From Poriferisodalis sp965221945 (GTDB taxonomy: Bacteria; Actinomycetota; Acidimicrobiia; Acidimicrobiales; Poriferisodalaceae), in NCBI RefSeq assembly GCF_965221945.1, contig NZ_OZ244925.1, forward strand, positions 3,596,001-3,660,000: 64,000 nucleotides of DNA, in the 5' to 3' direction. Positions 16,770 to 25,078 of this stretch are shown piece by piece (the stretch's first letter is position 1; each line of letters starts with the position of its first letter). The translations under genes and the position numbers were made by a program. The notes below the pieces were generated by a model that worked only from the letters and a program-made list of their open reading frames with translations, had not been told where the DNA came from and ran no database searches.

Positions 16770-17750
16770 GTGACCTTTCCGGCTCGCCGTTTGCGCCGCC
16801 TGCGCCGCACCCCAGCACTGCGCCGCCTCGTCGCCGAGACCACCGTCACCCCCACCGATCTCATCGCTCCGCTGTTCGTGCGCGAGGACGCCACCGAGCC
16901 GCAGCCCATCGTGTCGCTGCCAGGCGTGGTGCAGCACACGCAGGAATCGCTGCGCAAGGAAGTCAACGATCTGGCCGGCCTCGGCATCAGCGGCGTGATC
17001 CTGTTCGGGCTGCCCGCCCGCAAGGACGCTGTGGGTTCCGAAGCCTGGAACCCAGACGGCGTCGTGCAGGTGGCCCTGTCCAACCTGCGAGACGACCACG
17101 GCTCGGAACTGGCGATCATCGCCGACCTGTGCCTCGACGAGTACACCGACCACGGACACTGCGGCGTGCTGACCGACGACGGCGAGGTTGACAACGACGC
17201 CACGCTCGAGCTGTACCAGCGGGTGGCGCTGGCCCAGGCCGAAGCGGGCGCTGACATGGTGGGACCCTCGGGGATGATGGACGGGCAGGTAGGGGCGATC
17301 CGCCAGGCCCTTGACCGCAACGGCCACGAGAACCTGCCGATCATGGCCTACTCGGCGAAGTACGCCTCGGCCGAGTACGGGCCGTTCCGCGACGCCGTCG
17401 ACGTGACCATCCGCGGTGGCGGGAACCGCAAGGGCTACCAGCAGGACCCCTCCAACGCCCGCGAGGCCATGGCCGAGATCGAGCTGGATATTGCCGAGGG
17501 CGCCGACATCGTCATGGTGAAACCGGCGCTGGCATACCTCGATGTGATCGCCGCCGCCCGGGCCCGTTTCGACCTGCCGCTGGCGGCGTATCACGTGTCG
17601 GGCGAATACGCGATGCTCAAGGCCGCAGCGGCCAACGGCTGGATCGATGGCGACGCCACTGCGGTCGAGCACCTCACCGCCATCAAGCGAGCTGGCGCCG
17701 ACATCATCCTCACCTACCTCGCACGCGAGTTCGCCGAGACGCTGCAGTAG
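16770..17750 (+). CDS. hemB: Delta-aminolevulinic acid dehydratase (porphobilinogen synthase)
   Basis: 326 aa, normal family length, GTG start. It condenses two 5-aminolevulinate molecules to porphobilinogen in haem/corrin synthesis. Both Schiff-base lysines are visible: AYSAKYAS (about residue 196) and VMVKPALAYLD (about 250). The metal-site loop reads CLDEYTDHGHC (about 120-131): two of the three cysteines of zinc-type enzymes remain and the middle one is Asp, a pattern I believe is common in actinobacteria. No other haem-synthesis gene is adjacent. Confidence 0.95.
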   Translation: MTFPARRLRRLRRTPALRRLVAETTVTPTDLIAPLFVREDATEPQPIVSLPGVVQHTQESLRKEVNDLAGLGISGVILFGLPARKDAVGSEAWNPDGVVQVALSNLRDDHGSELAIIADLCLDEYTDHGHCGVLTDDGEVDNDATLELYQRVALAQAEAGADMVGPSGMMDGQVGAIRQALDRNGHENLPIMAYSAKYASAEYGPFRDAVDVTIRGGGNRKGYQQDPSNAREAMAEIELDIAEGADIVMVKPALAYLDVIAAARARFDLPLAAYHVSGEYAMLKAAAANGWIDGDATAVEHLTAIKRAGADIILTYLAREFAETLQ

Positions 17751-17774
17751 CGACCGGCCCGAACGTCCGCAGCC

Positions 17775-18449
17775 TCAGCGCGCCGGGTGTGTCACCCGCG
17801 CCACCCCGATGGCGCACAGCGCTCCGATGAACTGCGCCACGATGAACAACGGAGCACTGGCAGGTGCGATGCCGGCGAACGTGTCGGAGAACATGCGGGC
17901 CACGGTCACGGCCGGGTTGGCGAAGCTGGTCGATGAGGTGAAGAAGTAGGCGCCGCCGATGTAGGCGGCCACCGCGAAGGCAACGAACTGCTCCTTGCCC
18001 GAGCGAACCACGCCGATGATCACGATCACCAACCCGAACGTGGCGATGATCTCTGACAGGAAGGCCTCGGGGCTGATCCGGTCCTGGGTCGACCAGAACA
18101 CGGCGTCGAGCTCGAAGATCACGTTGGCCGCGATGGCGCCCAGGATCCCGCCGACGGTCTGCACCACCACGTACAACCCGGTCATCCGGTTGTCCAGGTC
18201 GCCTGCGAGCCGCGCCCACAGCGTCACCGCGGGGTTGAAATGCGCTCCTGACGTCGACCCGAACAGCAGGATCAGGCACGCCAACGCACCCGCAGTCGCG
18301 ATCGAGTTTTCCAGCAGCTGCAGCCCGACGTCATTCGGGCTCAGCCGCTCGGCCATGATCCCCGAGCCGACCACGCTCAGCAGCAGGAACCCAGTCCCCA
18401 CGAACTCCGAGGTCAACCGGCTGGCCGTCGTCTGTCGCAGCGCCGTCAC
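17775..18449 (-). CDS. MIP family channel (aquaporin / aquaglyceroporin)
   Basis: 224 aa, six hydrophobic segments, and both half-helix signatures: HFNPAVTL (about residue 70) and FANPAVTVAR (about 175), the latter with the selectivity-filter Arg. It forms a transmembrane pore for water or small neutral solutes such as glycerol or arsenite; the substrate cannot be read from the sequence. GTG start with a weak ribosome site. Convergent with hemB, 24 bp away. Confidence 0.9.
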   Translation of the reverse strand: MTALRQTTASRLTSEFVGTGFLLLSVVGSGIMAERLSPNDVGLQLLENSIATAGALACLILLFGSTSGAHFNPAVTLWARLAGDLDNRMTGLYVVVQTVGGILGAIAANVIFELDAVFWSTQDRISPEAFLSEIIATFGLVIVIIGVVRSGKEQFVAFAVAAYIGGAYFFTSSTSFANPAVTVARMFSDTFAGIAPASAPLFIVAQFIGALCAIGVARVTHPAR

Positions 18450-18523
18450 CGGGACAGCCTCGCAGCTACGAGCAAACGAGCGTCAACGGCGCGGTGAACT
18501 CATGGGCCCCGTTCGGCTGTCTC

Positions 18524-20743
18524 CTAGTAGAAGCAGAGCGGCGGAACATAGGCGGCGACCGTCGGGGCAGGTCGCGGCGCCGTGTTGCGTTGGGAGCCCG
18601 TGTTGGTGTTGGATCCCGTATTGATGTCGAGTGCCGCGTTGGTGTCGGACTCTGTCTTGCTCTCGGGCGCCGCGTTGGTGTCGGACTCAGTGTCGCTTTC
18701 GGGCGCCGTGTCGCTTGCGACGACAAAGACGTTGTCGTCGAGTTCGTCGTCGATGGGGGTGTTCCGGCGGATGATGTCCGCCAGGGTGGTGCTGCGAACC
18801 TCCGCCAAGAGATCGGGGTTCGCCGTGAAGTAGGCGTCATTCTCGAACCAGAAACGGTCGCCGTCGCGGAGGCGGCGGAACTGGTCGGAGATGACGGCAC
18901 GGAGCGTCTCGCCGACCGCTGCTGCGGGCACGTGGTCTTCTGCCAGCGCAGCGGGCCAGAGGTCCAAGTCGCCGACGTCTGCGTAGGCGTCTTCGAGCGC
19001 TTGTTGGACATCTGGGTCCGACGAGATGTCGGCGAAGCTCTCCACTGCAGTCAAGCCGTAGGCGCTGCGCACCGTGTTGTAGTCGCCGACGCCGTGATCG
19101 CGACCCCGCTGAATATTCAGCGCTACCAGGTCCAAGGCGATGCCGTGTGGCTCGCGCTGGAGGAAGTTCCGGACTTCGTTGATGACCTGCGAGTCGACAT
19201 CTTGGGCCTGTTGAGCAGCGAAGCCGCGCAGGACTTCGGAGATGCCATGACCGTTGTAGAACGAAGGGCTGAAGAACGAACTTGCCAGACTGATCTTCTC
19301 TGACTCCCCGTCGGCGTCAAGGAGATTGAGTTTGGGCGACAGCAAGGTGTGGCCGACCCGGTACGCCGCCGCCGAGAACTCGCTGGCGATAGTCGGATCT
19401 ACGTCTGGGTCGTAGCCCGAGTAGGCGTCGAAGGCGTCGGGCCCCAACAGCAACGGCAAGAACTCGCTGAAGGTGATGTTCTGGATCTGAGCGCCGACGA
19501 TCTTGCGGGCCAGTTCGTAGGTCTCATCGCCGCTCAGGTCAGGATTCTGGGTGGCGATGATGCCCGCGAGGCGATTGTGCTCGCGGACGAACAGCGTGTG
19601 CATCGCCGTGAGACCGATCTGCTCGTTGACTCGCACATCGCCTGCAACAAAGAGCGTCGGGCGGTGCGCGCCGCCTTCATTGCCGAGACCCTGGTCGTTG
19701 TACGGCAAGAATCGGCCGTCGCTTGACGTCTTGAGCTTGCCCGTGCCGTCGTTGGTGCGCAGAGCGGAAGCTCGAACTCTGTCGGAGCCGTACACCTGCG
19801 AGCCGTCAATGAACGCGGTGATCGCGTTGACCTGCCTTCGAGGATTCTCTGCGTTTGTCCCAGTCTCGGGATCGGAGACCGAGCGGCTGAGACCGATGGT
19901 GGCCTCGCCGGTCCCAAGGGGATCGAACACCGGGTCGTCCGCAGGGACAGCGATCGGGAGCGGCTCAGCGGTGTTGTCGAGGCTCAGCGTGATGTCGTGG
20001 TCCAGGAACTGGCCCCACTGCCACACGATGTCGCTGGCCTGTGAAAAGTTCGGCACCGAGGTGTGCTGGGCGAACACGAGGTTGCTGATGGTGCGAGCGT
20101 TCGGTCGCGATGTCGTCGGCGTCGACACACCGTCGGCGTAGGAATTGGGTGCCTTCTTGAGAAGAGTCGTGCCCGCCATTCCCCACGTGGGGTTGACCAG
20201 GTTGTTTCGCCGGCCATCCAGTGCCCGCGGCTCGAGATTCTCGGGAAGCTCGTTAAGGCTGAGAGCAACGATGTCGCCGCTCTCCCAGTCGGCATCGACG
20301 TCGGGCCATGTGAATTCGCCAGCGTCGACGCTTCCGTCCGCAAGGTTGAGCCCCACATCGCCGATCTGCAGCCGCAACGAGCCGGATCCCTCTGGAAGCT
20401 CAGGATCGAAGCTCATGCTCACGCTTGCGGTGCCCGAGTCCGATCCCGGCTGGACAAGCAAGACGCTCGTCACCGCGTAGTCCGTTTCCCCCCACGAGAA
20501 ATCGGTATCGGTGAGTGAGCCGCCCACGGTCTCGCTGTACCCGACGGAATCTCCGTCGCCTCCCACCGTCAGATCGGCTTCCCACAGCACGCTGCCCCCG
20601 GTGGTCACCCACTGCGGGGCGGTGCTGTCCTGCGAGTCGGCGCTGAGAGCCAGGCTGTGCGGAGGTGGCGCTGCCAGTGTGAGCAGGACGGCCAAGCCCG
20701 CGGCCAACACCAGGAGGCGACGTAAGGGGACTGTGTCTCGCAC
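18524..20743 (-). CDS. Secreted animal-type haem peroxidase
   Basis: 739 aa from GTG 20743, chosen because a signal peptide starts there (VRDTVPLRRLLVLAAG, then a hydrophobic core) and GAGGAG lies ten bases upstream. After a beta-rich N-terminal domain of about 150 residues comes a peroxidase-cyclooxygenase domain: distal WGQFLDHDITLS (about 240-250), FVREHNRLAG (about 385), proximal YRVGHTLLSP (about 460), and NIQRGRDHG with the conserved Arg-Asp-His. The last 70 residues are repetitive Ser/Asp/Thr/Asn linkers ending in a short hydrophobic CFY tail. Bacterial members use H2O2 to oxidise halides or phenols; the role here is probably extracellular defence or matrix oxidation. Confidence 0.88.
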   Translation of the reverse strand: MRDTVPLRRLLVLAAGLAVLLTLAAPPPHSLALSADSQDSTAPQWVTTGGSVLWEADLTVGGDGDSVGYSETVGGSLTDTDFSWGETDYAVTSVLLVQPGSDSGTASVSMSFDPELPEGSGSLRLQIGDVGLNLADGSVDAGEFTWPDVDADWESGDIVALSLNELPENLEPRALDGRRNNLVNPTWGMAGTTLLKKAPNSYADGVSTPTTSRPNARTISNLVFAQHTSVPNFSQASDIVWQWGQFLDHDITLSLDNTAEPLPIAVPADDPVFDPLGTGEATIGLSRSVSDPETGTNAENPRRQVNAITAFIDGSQVYGSDRVRASALRTNDGTGKLKTSSDGRFLPYNDQGLGNEGGAHRPTLFVAGDVRVNEQIGLTAMHTLFVREHNRLAGIIATQNPDLSGDETYELARKIVGAQIQNITFSEFLPLLLGPDAFDAYSGYDPDVDPTIASEFSAAAYRVGHTLLSPKLNLLDADGESEKISLASSFFSPSFYNGHGISEVLRGFAAQQAQDVDSQVINEVRNFLQREPHGIALDLVALNIQRGRDHGVGDYNTVRSAYGLTAVESFADISSDPDVQQALEDAYADVGDLDLWPAALAEDHVPAAAVGETLRAVISDQFRRLRDGDRFWFENDAYFTANPDLLAEVRSTTLADIIRRNTPIDDELDDNVFVVASDTAPESDTESDTNAAPESKTESDTNAALDINTGSNTNTGSQRNTAPRPAPTVAAYVPPLCFY

Positions 20744-21104
20744 GGGGGCGGCGCTCCTCAAAATGGAGGGCCGTAGCCCAGGTTGGTGGTGGTCTTCAAC
20801 GCGATCAGCCTCCGCCGCAGCGGGGTTGCGAATTCCCCAAGCTGCAATCGAAGGCTGAGCGGCGGACGCTAACGGTGCCTTCGTGCAGCGGGACCGATAC
20901 CGCGCTGAGGGTTTACCAATAGAACTCTGAGGAATCCGAAGGCTGACTTCCTCAATTAATTGGTTGAGCAGACTTGGCCGATCAACAGGCCGTGCGCGAC
21001 CCATTCGCGCGCTCGGGCGTAACCTTTCTGACAAGGTCTGGGCGAGGTCCTCCCCTTGGAGCTGGGCATGTCTCTTCCCCTTGGGCCTTGGCTGGGGACT
21101 GGGG
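20744..21104. other. Gene-free 361-bp stretch with peroxidase leader and AT palindrome
   Basis: No supported gene. The part nearest the peroxidase contains, on the minus strand, a stem of CAGC/GGGG against CCCC/GCTG with a TT bulge (about 20807-20835), which could be a leader hairpin. Further up, the perfect palindrome CAATTAATTG (20953-20962) lies within CTCAA-N8-TTGAG, an operator-like site in otherwise GC-rich DNA. Long frames here lack family resemblance and run antisense to the HNH relic. Confidence 0.5.
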
Positions 21105-21695
21105 CTACGGGCTGCGGGCCGTGGCCGACGCCGTGCTGGGCTCGCGGCCGGAGGGCTGCGTTGGCGGGCGGATGCGGGGTCGCCCATCGGGAGGTGTGTC
21201 GATGCGGTGGTCGTGCTGGTGCAGGCCCCGATGGCAGGGTTCGCAGAGCGACGCGAGATTCGGGATGACGGTCTCGCCTCCGTGCTCGTAGCACTGGATG
21301 TGGTGGGTCTGGGTGTGCTCGCTGGTTAGGTCGCAGCCGATGCAGCCGCAGGTCGCGGGCGGCGAGCACGAGCCGCTGAGCGTCGCTGGCGTTGCGAGTG
21401 CGGGCCCTCAGCCGCAGCCTCGGCCTCCAGATCGGGATACACCTGCTGGCTCTGGTAGGCGAGCGGATGACGGGCGACGGTGTCCGCCGGGTACGCGGCA
21501 CACAGCTCAAGGAACTCTTCTTCGCTGCGACGATGTTTCTTGGGTGTCTTTCGAGCGATGACCCGCGCATGGGAGAGCTGGATCTCACCGGCCTGCAACA
21601 CCTCCAGCGTTGCGGACAACCCATGGTTGACCAAGTCGTCGGCTACGACGCCCGCCAGATCGCCGCGGCCGAAGCGCTCGGCATCGCCACCGCCT
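21105..21695 (-). pseudogene. Frameshifted, 5'-truncated DUF222-HNH endonuclease relic
   Basis: Two frames on the minus strand carry successive parts of one gene. The upstream frame (to the stop at 21326) has the DUF222 (13E12-type) segment LEVLQAGEIQLSHARVIARKT. The downstream frame (to the stop at 21105) has the HNH part CGCIGCDLTSEHTQTHH, then CYEHGG and CEPCHRGLHQHDH. They are one frame apart, so at least one indel separates them, and a stop at 21696 removes the N terminus. These genes are multi-copy and mobile in actinobacteria. It is probably a dead copy. Confidence 0.78.
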
Positions 21696-21712
21696 TACCC
21701 GGCACGCGCTCA

Positions 21713-23025
21713 TCAGACTGAAGCGGCCTTGGAGTCTGCAAAGTGCTCGGCGAGGGCTGTGATCTGTGCATCGATGTCGCTGGGGCTGCCGGACAAATCG
21801 ATGGCCACGGCGTGGAGTTTCGTACCCAAGTTCTGAACGGTGATCGTGGATCTGGCCAGCGATACGACCGATACCGGTTCAGCGGGTTCGCCGTCGTTGA
21901 CATCGGCGCAGTAGATGAGCGTGCCCTCTTTCAGACCGAGAGCCGCTGTGTAGGCCAGGAGCTGGTAGTAGTCACCGTGCCGTCCCGCTGTCTCACCCTT
22001 GTCGAATCGGAAATCTGCAGTAGCGATCTTGTACTTGATGTCCGCCACGCCAACTGTTTGGCCTAGGCGACGAAGCGCAAGGTCCGGCCGGATCCGCACC
22101 TGACGGTCGACGTCCAGAAACGGGCGCAACTGAGATGCGACCTCTAGCCGCCCCCGCAGTTCCCGCTGCAGACGTGCAGTGACGAAGTCCTCGAAGAGTT
22201 GTTCATGTCCAGCATGAATGCCGACGCTGCGGTGTCCCCGTGACGGTCTTGGAGGGTGAAGTTGGCCAGAATGAGGCGAGCCAGCTTTAGCGCGGGCCGG
22301 TAGTGCTCGTTCAGCCGGGTGAACTGCACTCGGTCAAGACAGTCCAGCGCCGCCGGAACTGCCGGTTCGGCCACGCCGTCCAAGGCAGCCAGTAAACGGC
22401 GGAGTCGTCGTCTGTCATCGAAAGGAACCCCGCGGACCCGAAGCGCCTGCCGCGCCGAGGTCCGTAGGCAACGGTTCTCGTCCACATCGGCCGTGAATTC
22501 GTCCCACGAGCAGGCCATTGGAACGAGAACACCGCCTCGCCGAAACTGCCGCACGAAGTCGATTGGGCCTCGCAACGCGAGCAGATCGTCCTCTTCATGT
22601 CGGTAGTCGTGGAACAAGCCACGGGCCAGCGTCGTTTCTGCTGTCCGTGCGAAGAACGAAACCTACGCCGGCAGGAGTTCGTCGGTTCTCGCGTAGTCGA
22701 ACGCCTCCTGACGCCACGCCTCGTGGGGCAGACCGACCTCGAGAAGCACGAACAAGTTCTCGGGCTTGATTTTCGGCCGCACGATGACTCGCAAGTCGCC
22801 GACAGTGAACGCGCCCACCCATTGCTGAGCAGACACTCTCCACCAATCGGGCTCCACGTCCGGCTGGACCGACACCCACTTGGTCTGCCCGAGACGCCGA
22901 GCGAGTGCATCGCTGAGCGGAAGGTGCTTAGTCTCCCATTCGAACAGAGTGAGTGGCTGTAGTTCACCGTCACCGGCTGCCGTGTCGATGTCCGTCGAAC
23001 TCGCTGCAGAGTCGACGAGAACCAC
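21713..23025 (-). pseudogene. mcrC: mcrC relic (type IV restriction subunit) with nonsense codon and frameshift
   Basis: Three consecutive pieces read as one McrC. Piece 1 (GTG 23025 to a TAG at 22663-22665) has the N-terminal WVGAFTVGDLRVIVRPKIKP. The same frame continues beyond the TAG (VSFFARTAETTLARG) to the middle domain with RGPID, ENRCLRTSARQAL and FMLDMN. About 22198-22203 one base is missing, and the next frame continues LFEDFVTARLQREL to the nuclease core RIRPDL...ADIKYK and YYQLLAYT, ending at 21713. McrC is the nuclease partner of McrB in cleavage of modified DNA. The active-site D and DxK survive, but the gene cannot make the full protein. Confidence 0.85.
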
Positions 23026-23240
23026 TTACGCGTCGCCCTTGTCGGCAACCCACACCTGATCGGGGGAATTGCGCTCCATCCATCTACCCAGGAGCCCGGC
23101 GGTCGGTCCGTGGTTCGGGAAGAACGGCACAAAGTGAAATCGTTCACTCGGTCGAACAGTGCGCTGAGTCGTACGTCGGCGCGCAACGCGACGAGTGGCT
23201 GATCTGCCTCGGGACTGAACAGAAGTGTACCCATCTGACC
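23026..23240 (-). pseudogene. mcrB: mcrB C-terminal remnant
   Basis: Directly before the mcrC start (TAA at 23026-23028, then GTG), a short frame ends SERFHFVPFFPNHGPTAGLLGRWM and DQVWVADKGDA, as McrB-type AAA+ GTPases do after their RRRFhF sensor region. A neighbouring frame just upstream reads GTLLFSPEADQPLVALRADV, which looks like the IGTMNTADRS-ALR region with indels. All of the upstream GTPase core is absent. I infer a truncated, frameshifted mcrB that once preceded mcrC. Confidence 0.6.
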
Positions 23241-23365
23241 TAATGTGTGAACTAGGGAATTGGTGCAATGGGGAAATGGGCTACTAAATACAATCCGCTT
23301 ATCCCTGTCGAATACAAGATGCGGTCACCACAACCGACGCGACGCCATGTTCGGAGGTCACACAG

Positions 23366-23614
23366 ATGTCTCAGCTCGTTGAGCTCGACGCACGACGGCG
23401 AGTGGCGCTCGGCCGGCTCGGGAATCCGGAACACAACCTCTACCTAGTTGACGAGGAAGCCGACGGCACCTTGATTTTCACGCCTGCCGTCGTGATGTCG
23501 GCACATGAAGCCACTCTGCTGCGGCATCCCGAGCTCGTGGCCCAGATCGAGGCTGACCAGGCGGATCCGTCACGGGCTGTTCGTTCCGAGGCGAGACGCC
23601 CTCGAGCAGACTGA
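23366..23614 (+). CDS. Small AbrB/SpoVT-like antitoxin candidate
   Basis: 82 aa from ATG 23366, eight bases after GGAGG. The layout LDARRRVALGRLG, YLVDEEADGTLIFTPAVVMSAHEATLLRHP resembles small AbrB-like or antitoxin-type proteins that begin with a 'D..rRv.L.k' strand and continue 'dGti.L.Pa'. No toxin lies downstream on the same strand. Base composition just upstream is lower in GC than the surroundings. Role as antitoxin or regulator is inferred only. Confidence 0.6.
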   Translation: MSQLVELDARRRVALGRLGNPEHNLYLVDEEADGTLIFTPAVVMSAHEATLLRHPELVAQIEADQADPSRAVRSEARRPRAD

Positions 23615-23619
23615 GGAGA

Positions 23620-23682
23620 TCAGCTCTCGCGTAGATCGAAGGAGATCCTGGTGGAGCCGCGGGAGCCGGCGTTGGCTGCGCC
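23620..23682 (-). pseudogene. Orphan duplicate of the 3' end of the alcohol dehydrogenase gene
   Basis: On the minus strand this stretch encodes GAANAGSRGSTRISFDLRES and a stop. It matches the last 20 residues of the dehydrogenase gene ending at 25079 (HAASAGSRGSTKIAFDLRDS) at 15 positions, and the DNA is about 72% identical over 57 aligned bases. Homology stops abruptly upstream. The fragment sits 9 bp after the RHH gene stop in the same orientation as the full gene, so the two 3' ends bracket 23683-25078. It looks like a junction scar of insertion or recombination. Confidence 0.8.
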
Positions 23683-23691
23683 CGGCGTCCT

Positions 23692-23928
23692 CTAGGCGGA
23701 TGATGCTTGCAAAGCGCTATCGACTGCCCGACGCACCCATGACGACACCGAACGATCCTCGGCTGCCGCTGCTGCCTTCACCTGTTCGAGCACCTGGCGC
23801 GAAAAGCGCACGGTTACAGGGTCGGACAGCGTCGCCGAGCGCCGTCGTGGAGGTCCTCGCGGTACTTGATTCTCTGGCTGGCTGTAGAACTCGAATTCCT
23901 CGGCGGGAGTCATCGCATCGGCGCTCAT
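23692..23928 (-). CDS. Ribbon-helix-helix (CopG-like) protein
   Basis: 78 aa. Residues about 36-75 (VTVRFSRQVLEQVKAAA, then DRSVSSWVRRAVDSAL) form a ribbon-helix-helix DNA-binding domain; the N terminus (TPAEEFEFYSQPENQ) is typical of actinobacterial RHH antitoxins. Its ATG follows the stop of the nuclease-HEPN gene with no gap (TAG then ATG), so translation is probably coupled. It may be an antitoxin or autorepressor for that gene. Confidence 0.75.
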   Translation of the reverse strand: MSADAMTPAEEFEFYSQPENQVPRGPPRRRSATLSDPVTVRFSRQVLEQVKAAAAAEDRSVSSWVRRAVDSALQASSA

Positions 23929-24789
23929 CTACTGCTGGTCGCGGCGCGCCCATTCGATGTCGCCGAGCTTGATGAGGCTCGCTGCTTCGTCGATGTCGGC
24001 ATCGAGGGCGTCTTCGAATTGAAGCCGTAGGACCTCCTCGACATCAGACGGGGCGGCAACGAGTCCTTCCGGCTGTCCTTCTCCACGATCATCGGAGACA
24101 ACCGCATCGTCGGGCGAGAGGTAGTGGCTGACGAACCAGACCACCATCTCGTACAGATCGGCGTGACTGCCTCGGGCCAGGGAAAGAGCGAAGCGGCCGA
24201 GCCAATCGAATTGCTCTGGGGCGGGAGTGTCCGCACGCATGCCGTGGGCAATCTCATCCCTCCGACATGCGAACTCCCTGACTGCGGCCGATTGGTTGTC
24301 GCTGAGGATGCCGTCGATGGTGAGTTGCTGAATGAGATTGCGGGGCGGCAAGCGGCGCTTGGGAGCGATGTCTCGTCGATGAGCGACCCGAAGCAAGGCA
24401 CCTTCGATTGCTGACCACATCAGCAAGGCGGCAGCGTCGGGCGATGTGTCTGAGAGGCGACGGGCCTCGAGAACTCGGCGTTCGATGTCCTCCAGGTCCG
24501 GCACGGTGGGTGGTGCCTCTGTTGTGTAGGTGAGGATGTCGAGCCGCCACCCACTCTTGGTCCTAAGCATCTCCCTGAGCATCCCCAGCCTGTCGCGCGA
24601 CCAGTCGTCCATATTGGCCGACCTGACATCTACCACTACGAACTCGTCGCCCCGTTGTGCGATGGCATCGGCCACGAAGGCATCGAATGGCACCGGCAGC
24701 CGCTGCTTGACACTGACGATGTAGCCGTCGGCCTCGTATCTCGCTTTCGCGCTCATGAGTGCCTTGCGAGCGGCGGCATTCATCATCAT
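23929..24789 (-). CDS. AHJR-like restriction-endonuclease fold fused to HEPN-like domain
   Basis: 286 aa. Residues about 12-60 (YEADGYIVSV, LPVPFDAFVADAIAQRGDEFVVVDVRS) resemble the AHJR-like PD-(D/E)xK nuclease fold, with GWRLDILTY following. The usual ExK is DVR here, so catalysis is doubtful. Residues about 118-185 (ALLMWSAIEGALLR, then FACRRDEIAHG) resemble a HEPN-type helical domain with an R-x4-H motif, typical of RNases in defence and toxin systems. The ATG overlaps the stop of the RusA-like gene by 4 bp, and the RHH gene follows without a gap. I infer a nucleic-acid-targeting accessory protein; its function is undescribed as far as I can tell. Confidence 0.72.
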   Translation of the reverse strand: MMMNAAARKALMSAKARYEADGYIVSVKQRLPVPFDAFVADAIAQRGDEFVVVDVRSANMDDWSRDRLGMLREMLRTKSGWRLDILTYTTEAPPTVPDLEDIERRVLEARRLSDTSPDAAALLMWSAIEGALLRVAHRRDIAPKRRLPPRNLIQQLTIDGILSDNQSAAVREFACRRDEIAHGMRADTPAPEQFDWLGRFALSLARGSHADLYEMVVWFVSHYLSPDDAVVSDDRGEGQPEGLVAAPSDVEEVLRLQFEDALDADIDEAASLIKLGDIEWARRDQQ

Positions 24790-25060
24790 GAGAATGTCAC
24801 CTCCCGATGGGCGGCAGCAACGCGGACGTAGACGAAGTCGCCAGCAGCCGAAGCAAGCGCGTCGTCGAGTGCTGCTGGGGGGTCGACGATCTTCGACAGA
24901 TATCGCCTGCTGACCTTTCGAGCGCAGACGTCGACAACGGTCTCATCATTCTCGTAGACGAGGTCTTCGAGGGCATCTTGTATCGGCTTGATGATGTTGT
25001 CAGTGTCCAGGTCAGTCGTCTCGCGGAAGAAGAACGGGAATTTTGGGCTCTGTCCCGAAT
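24786..25060 (-). pseudogene. RusA-like Holliday-junction endonuclease, 5' end lost
   Basis: A frame without any ATG, GTG or TTG start encodes FPFFFRETTDLDTDNIIKPI, then QDALEDLVYENDETVVDV and ends DFVYVRVAAAHREVTFS. This matches the conserved half of RusA-family endonucleases (D.DNi.KpiqDAL...DD..v). It ends in a 4-bp overlap (ATGA) with the nuclease-HEPN gene. Its start would lie where the alcohol dehydrogenase 3' end now is (25079), so the N terminus was probably removed by the recombination that joined them. A rare start such as CTG cannot be excluded. Confidence 0.72.
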
Positions 25061-25078
25061 GCCGTGCTGCGACGTGGG

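Noticed and set aside
16764..17672. Long minus-strand frame antisense to hemB
   Set aside because: It continues the SCP2-like frame but runs opposite a clear hemB; the sequence has no family resemblance and is a GC-rich codon shadow.
20807..20835. T-arm-like sequence suggesting a tRNA gene
   Set aside because: No D or anticodon arm and no acceptor pairing around it.
22311..23234. 307-codon minus-strand frame over mcrC
   Set aside because: Only its first 25 codons look like mcrB; the rest reads mcrC in the wrong frame.
23260..23289. Promoter for the small AbrB-like gene
   Set aside because: TTGGTG and TACTAA at 16 bp are only half matches to consensus and too far from the gene to trust.
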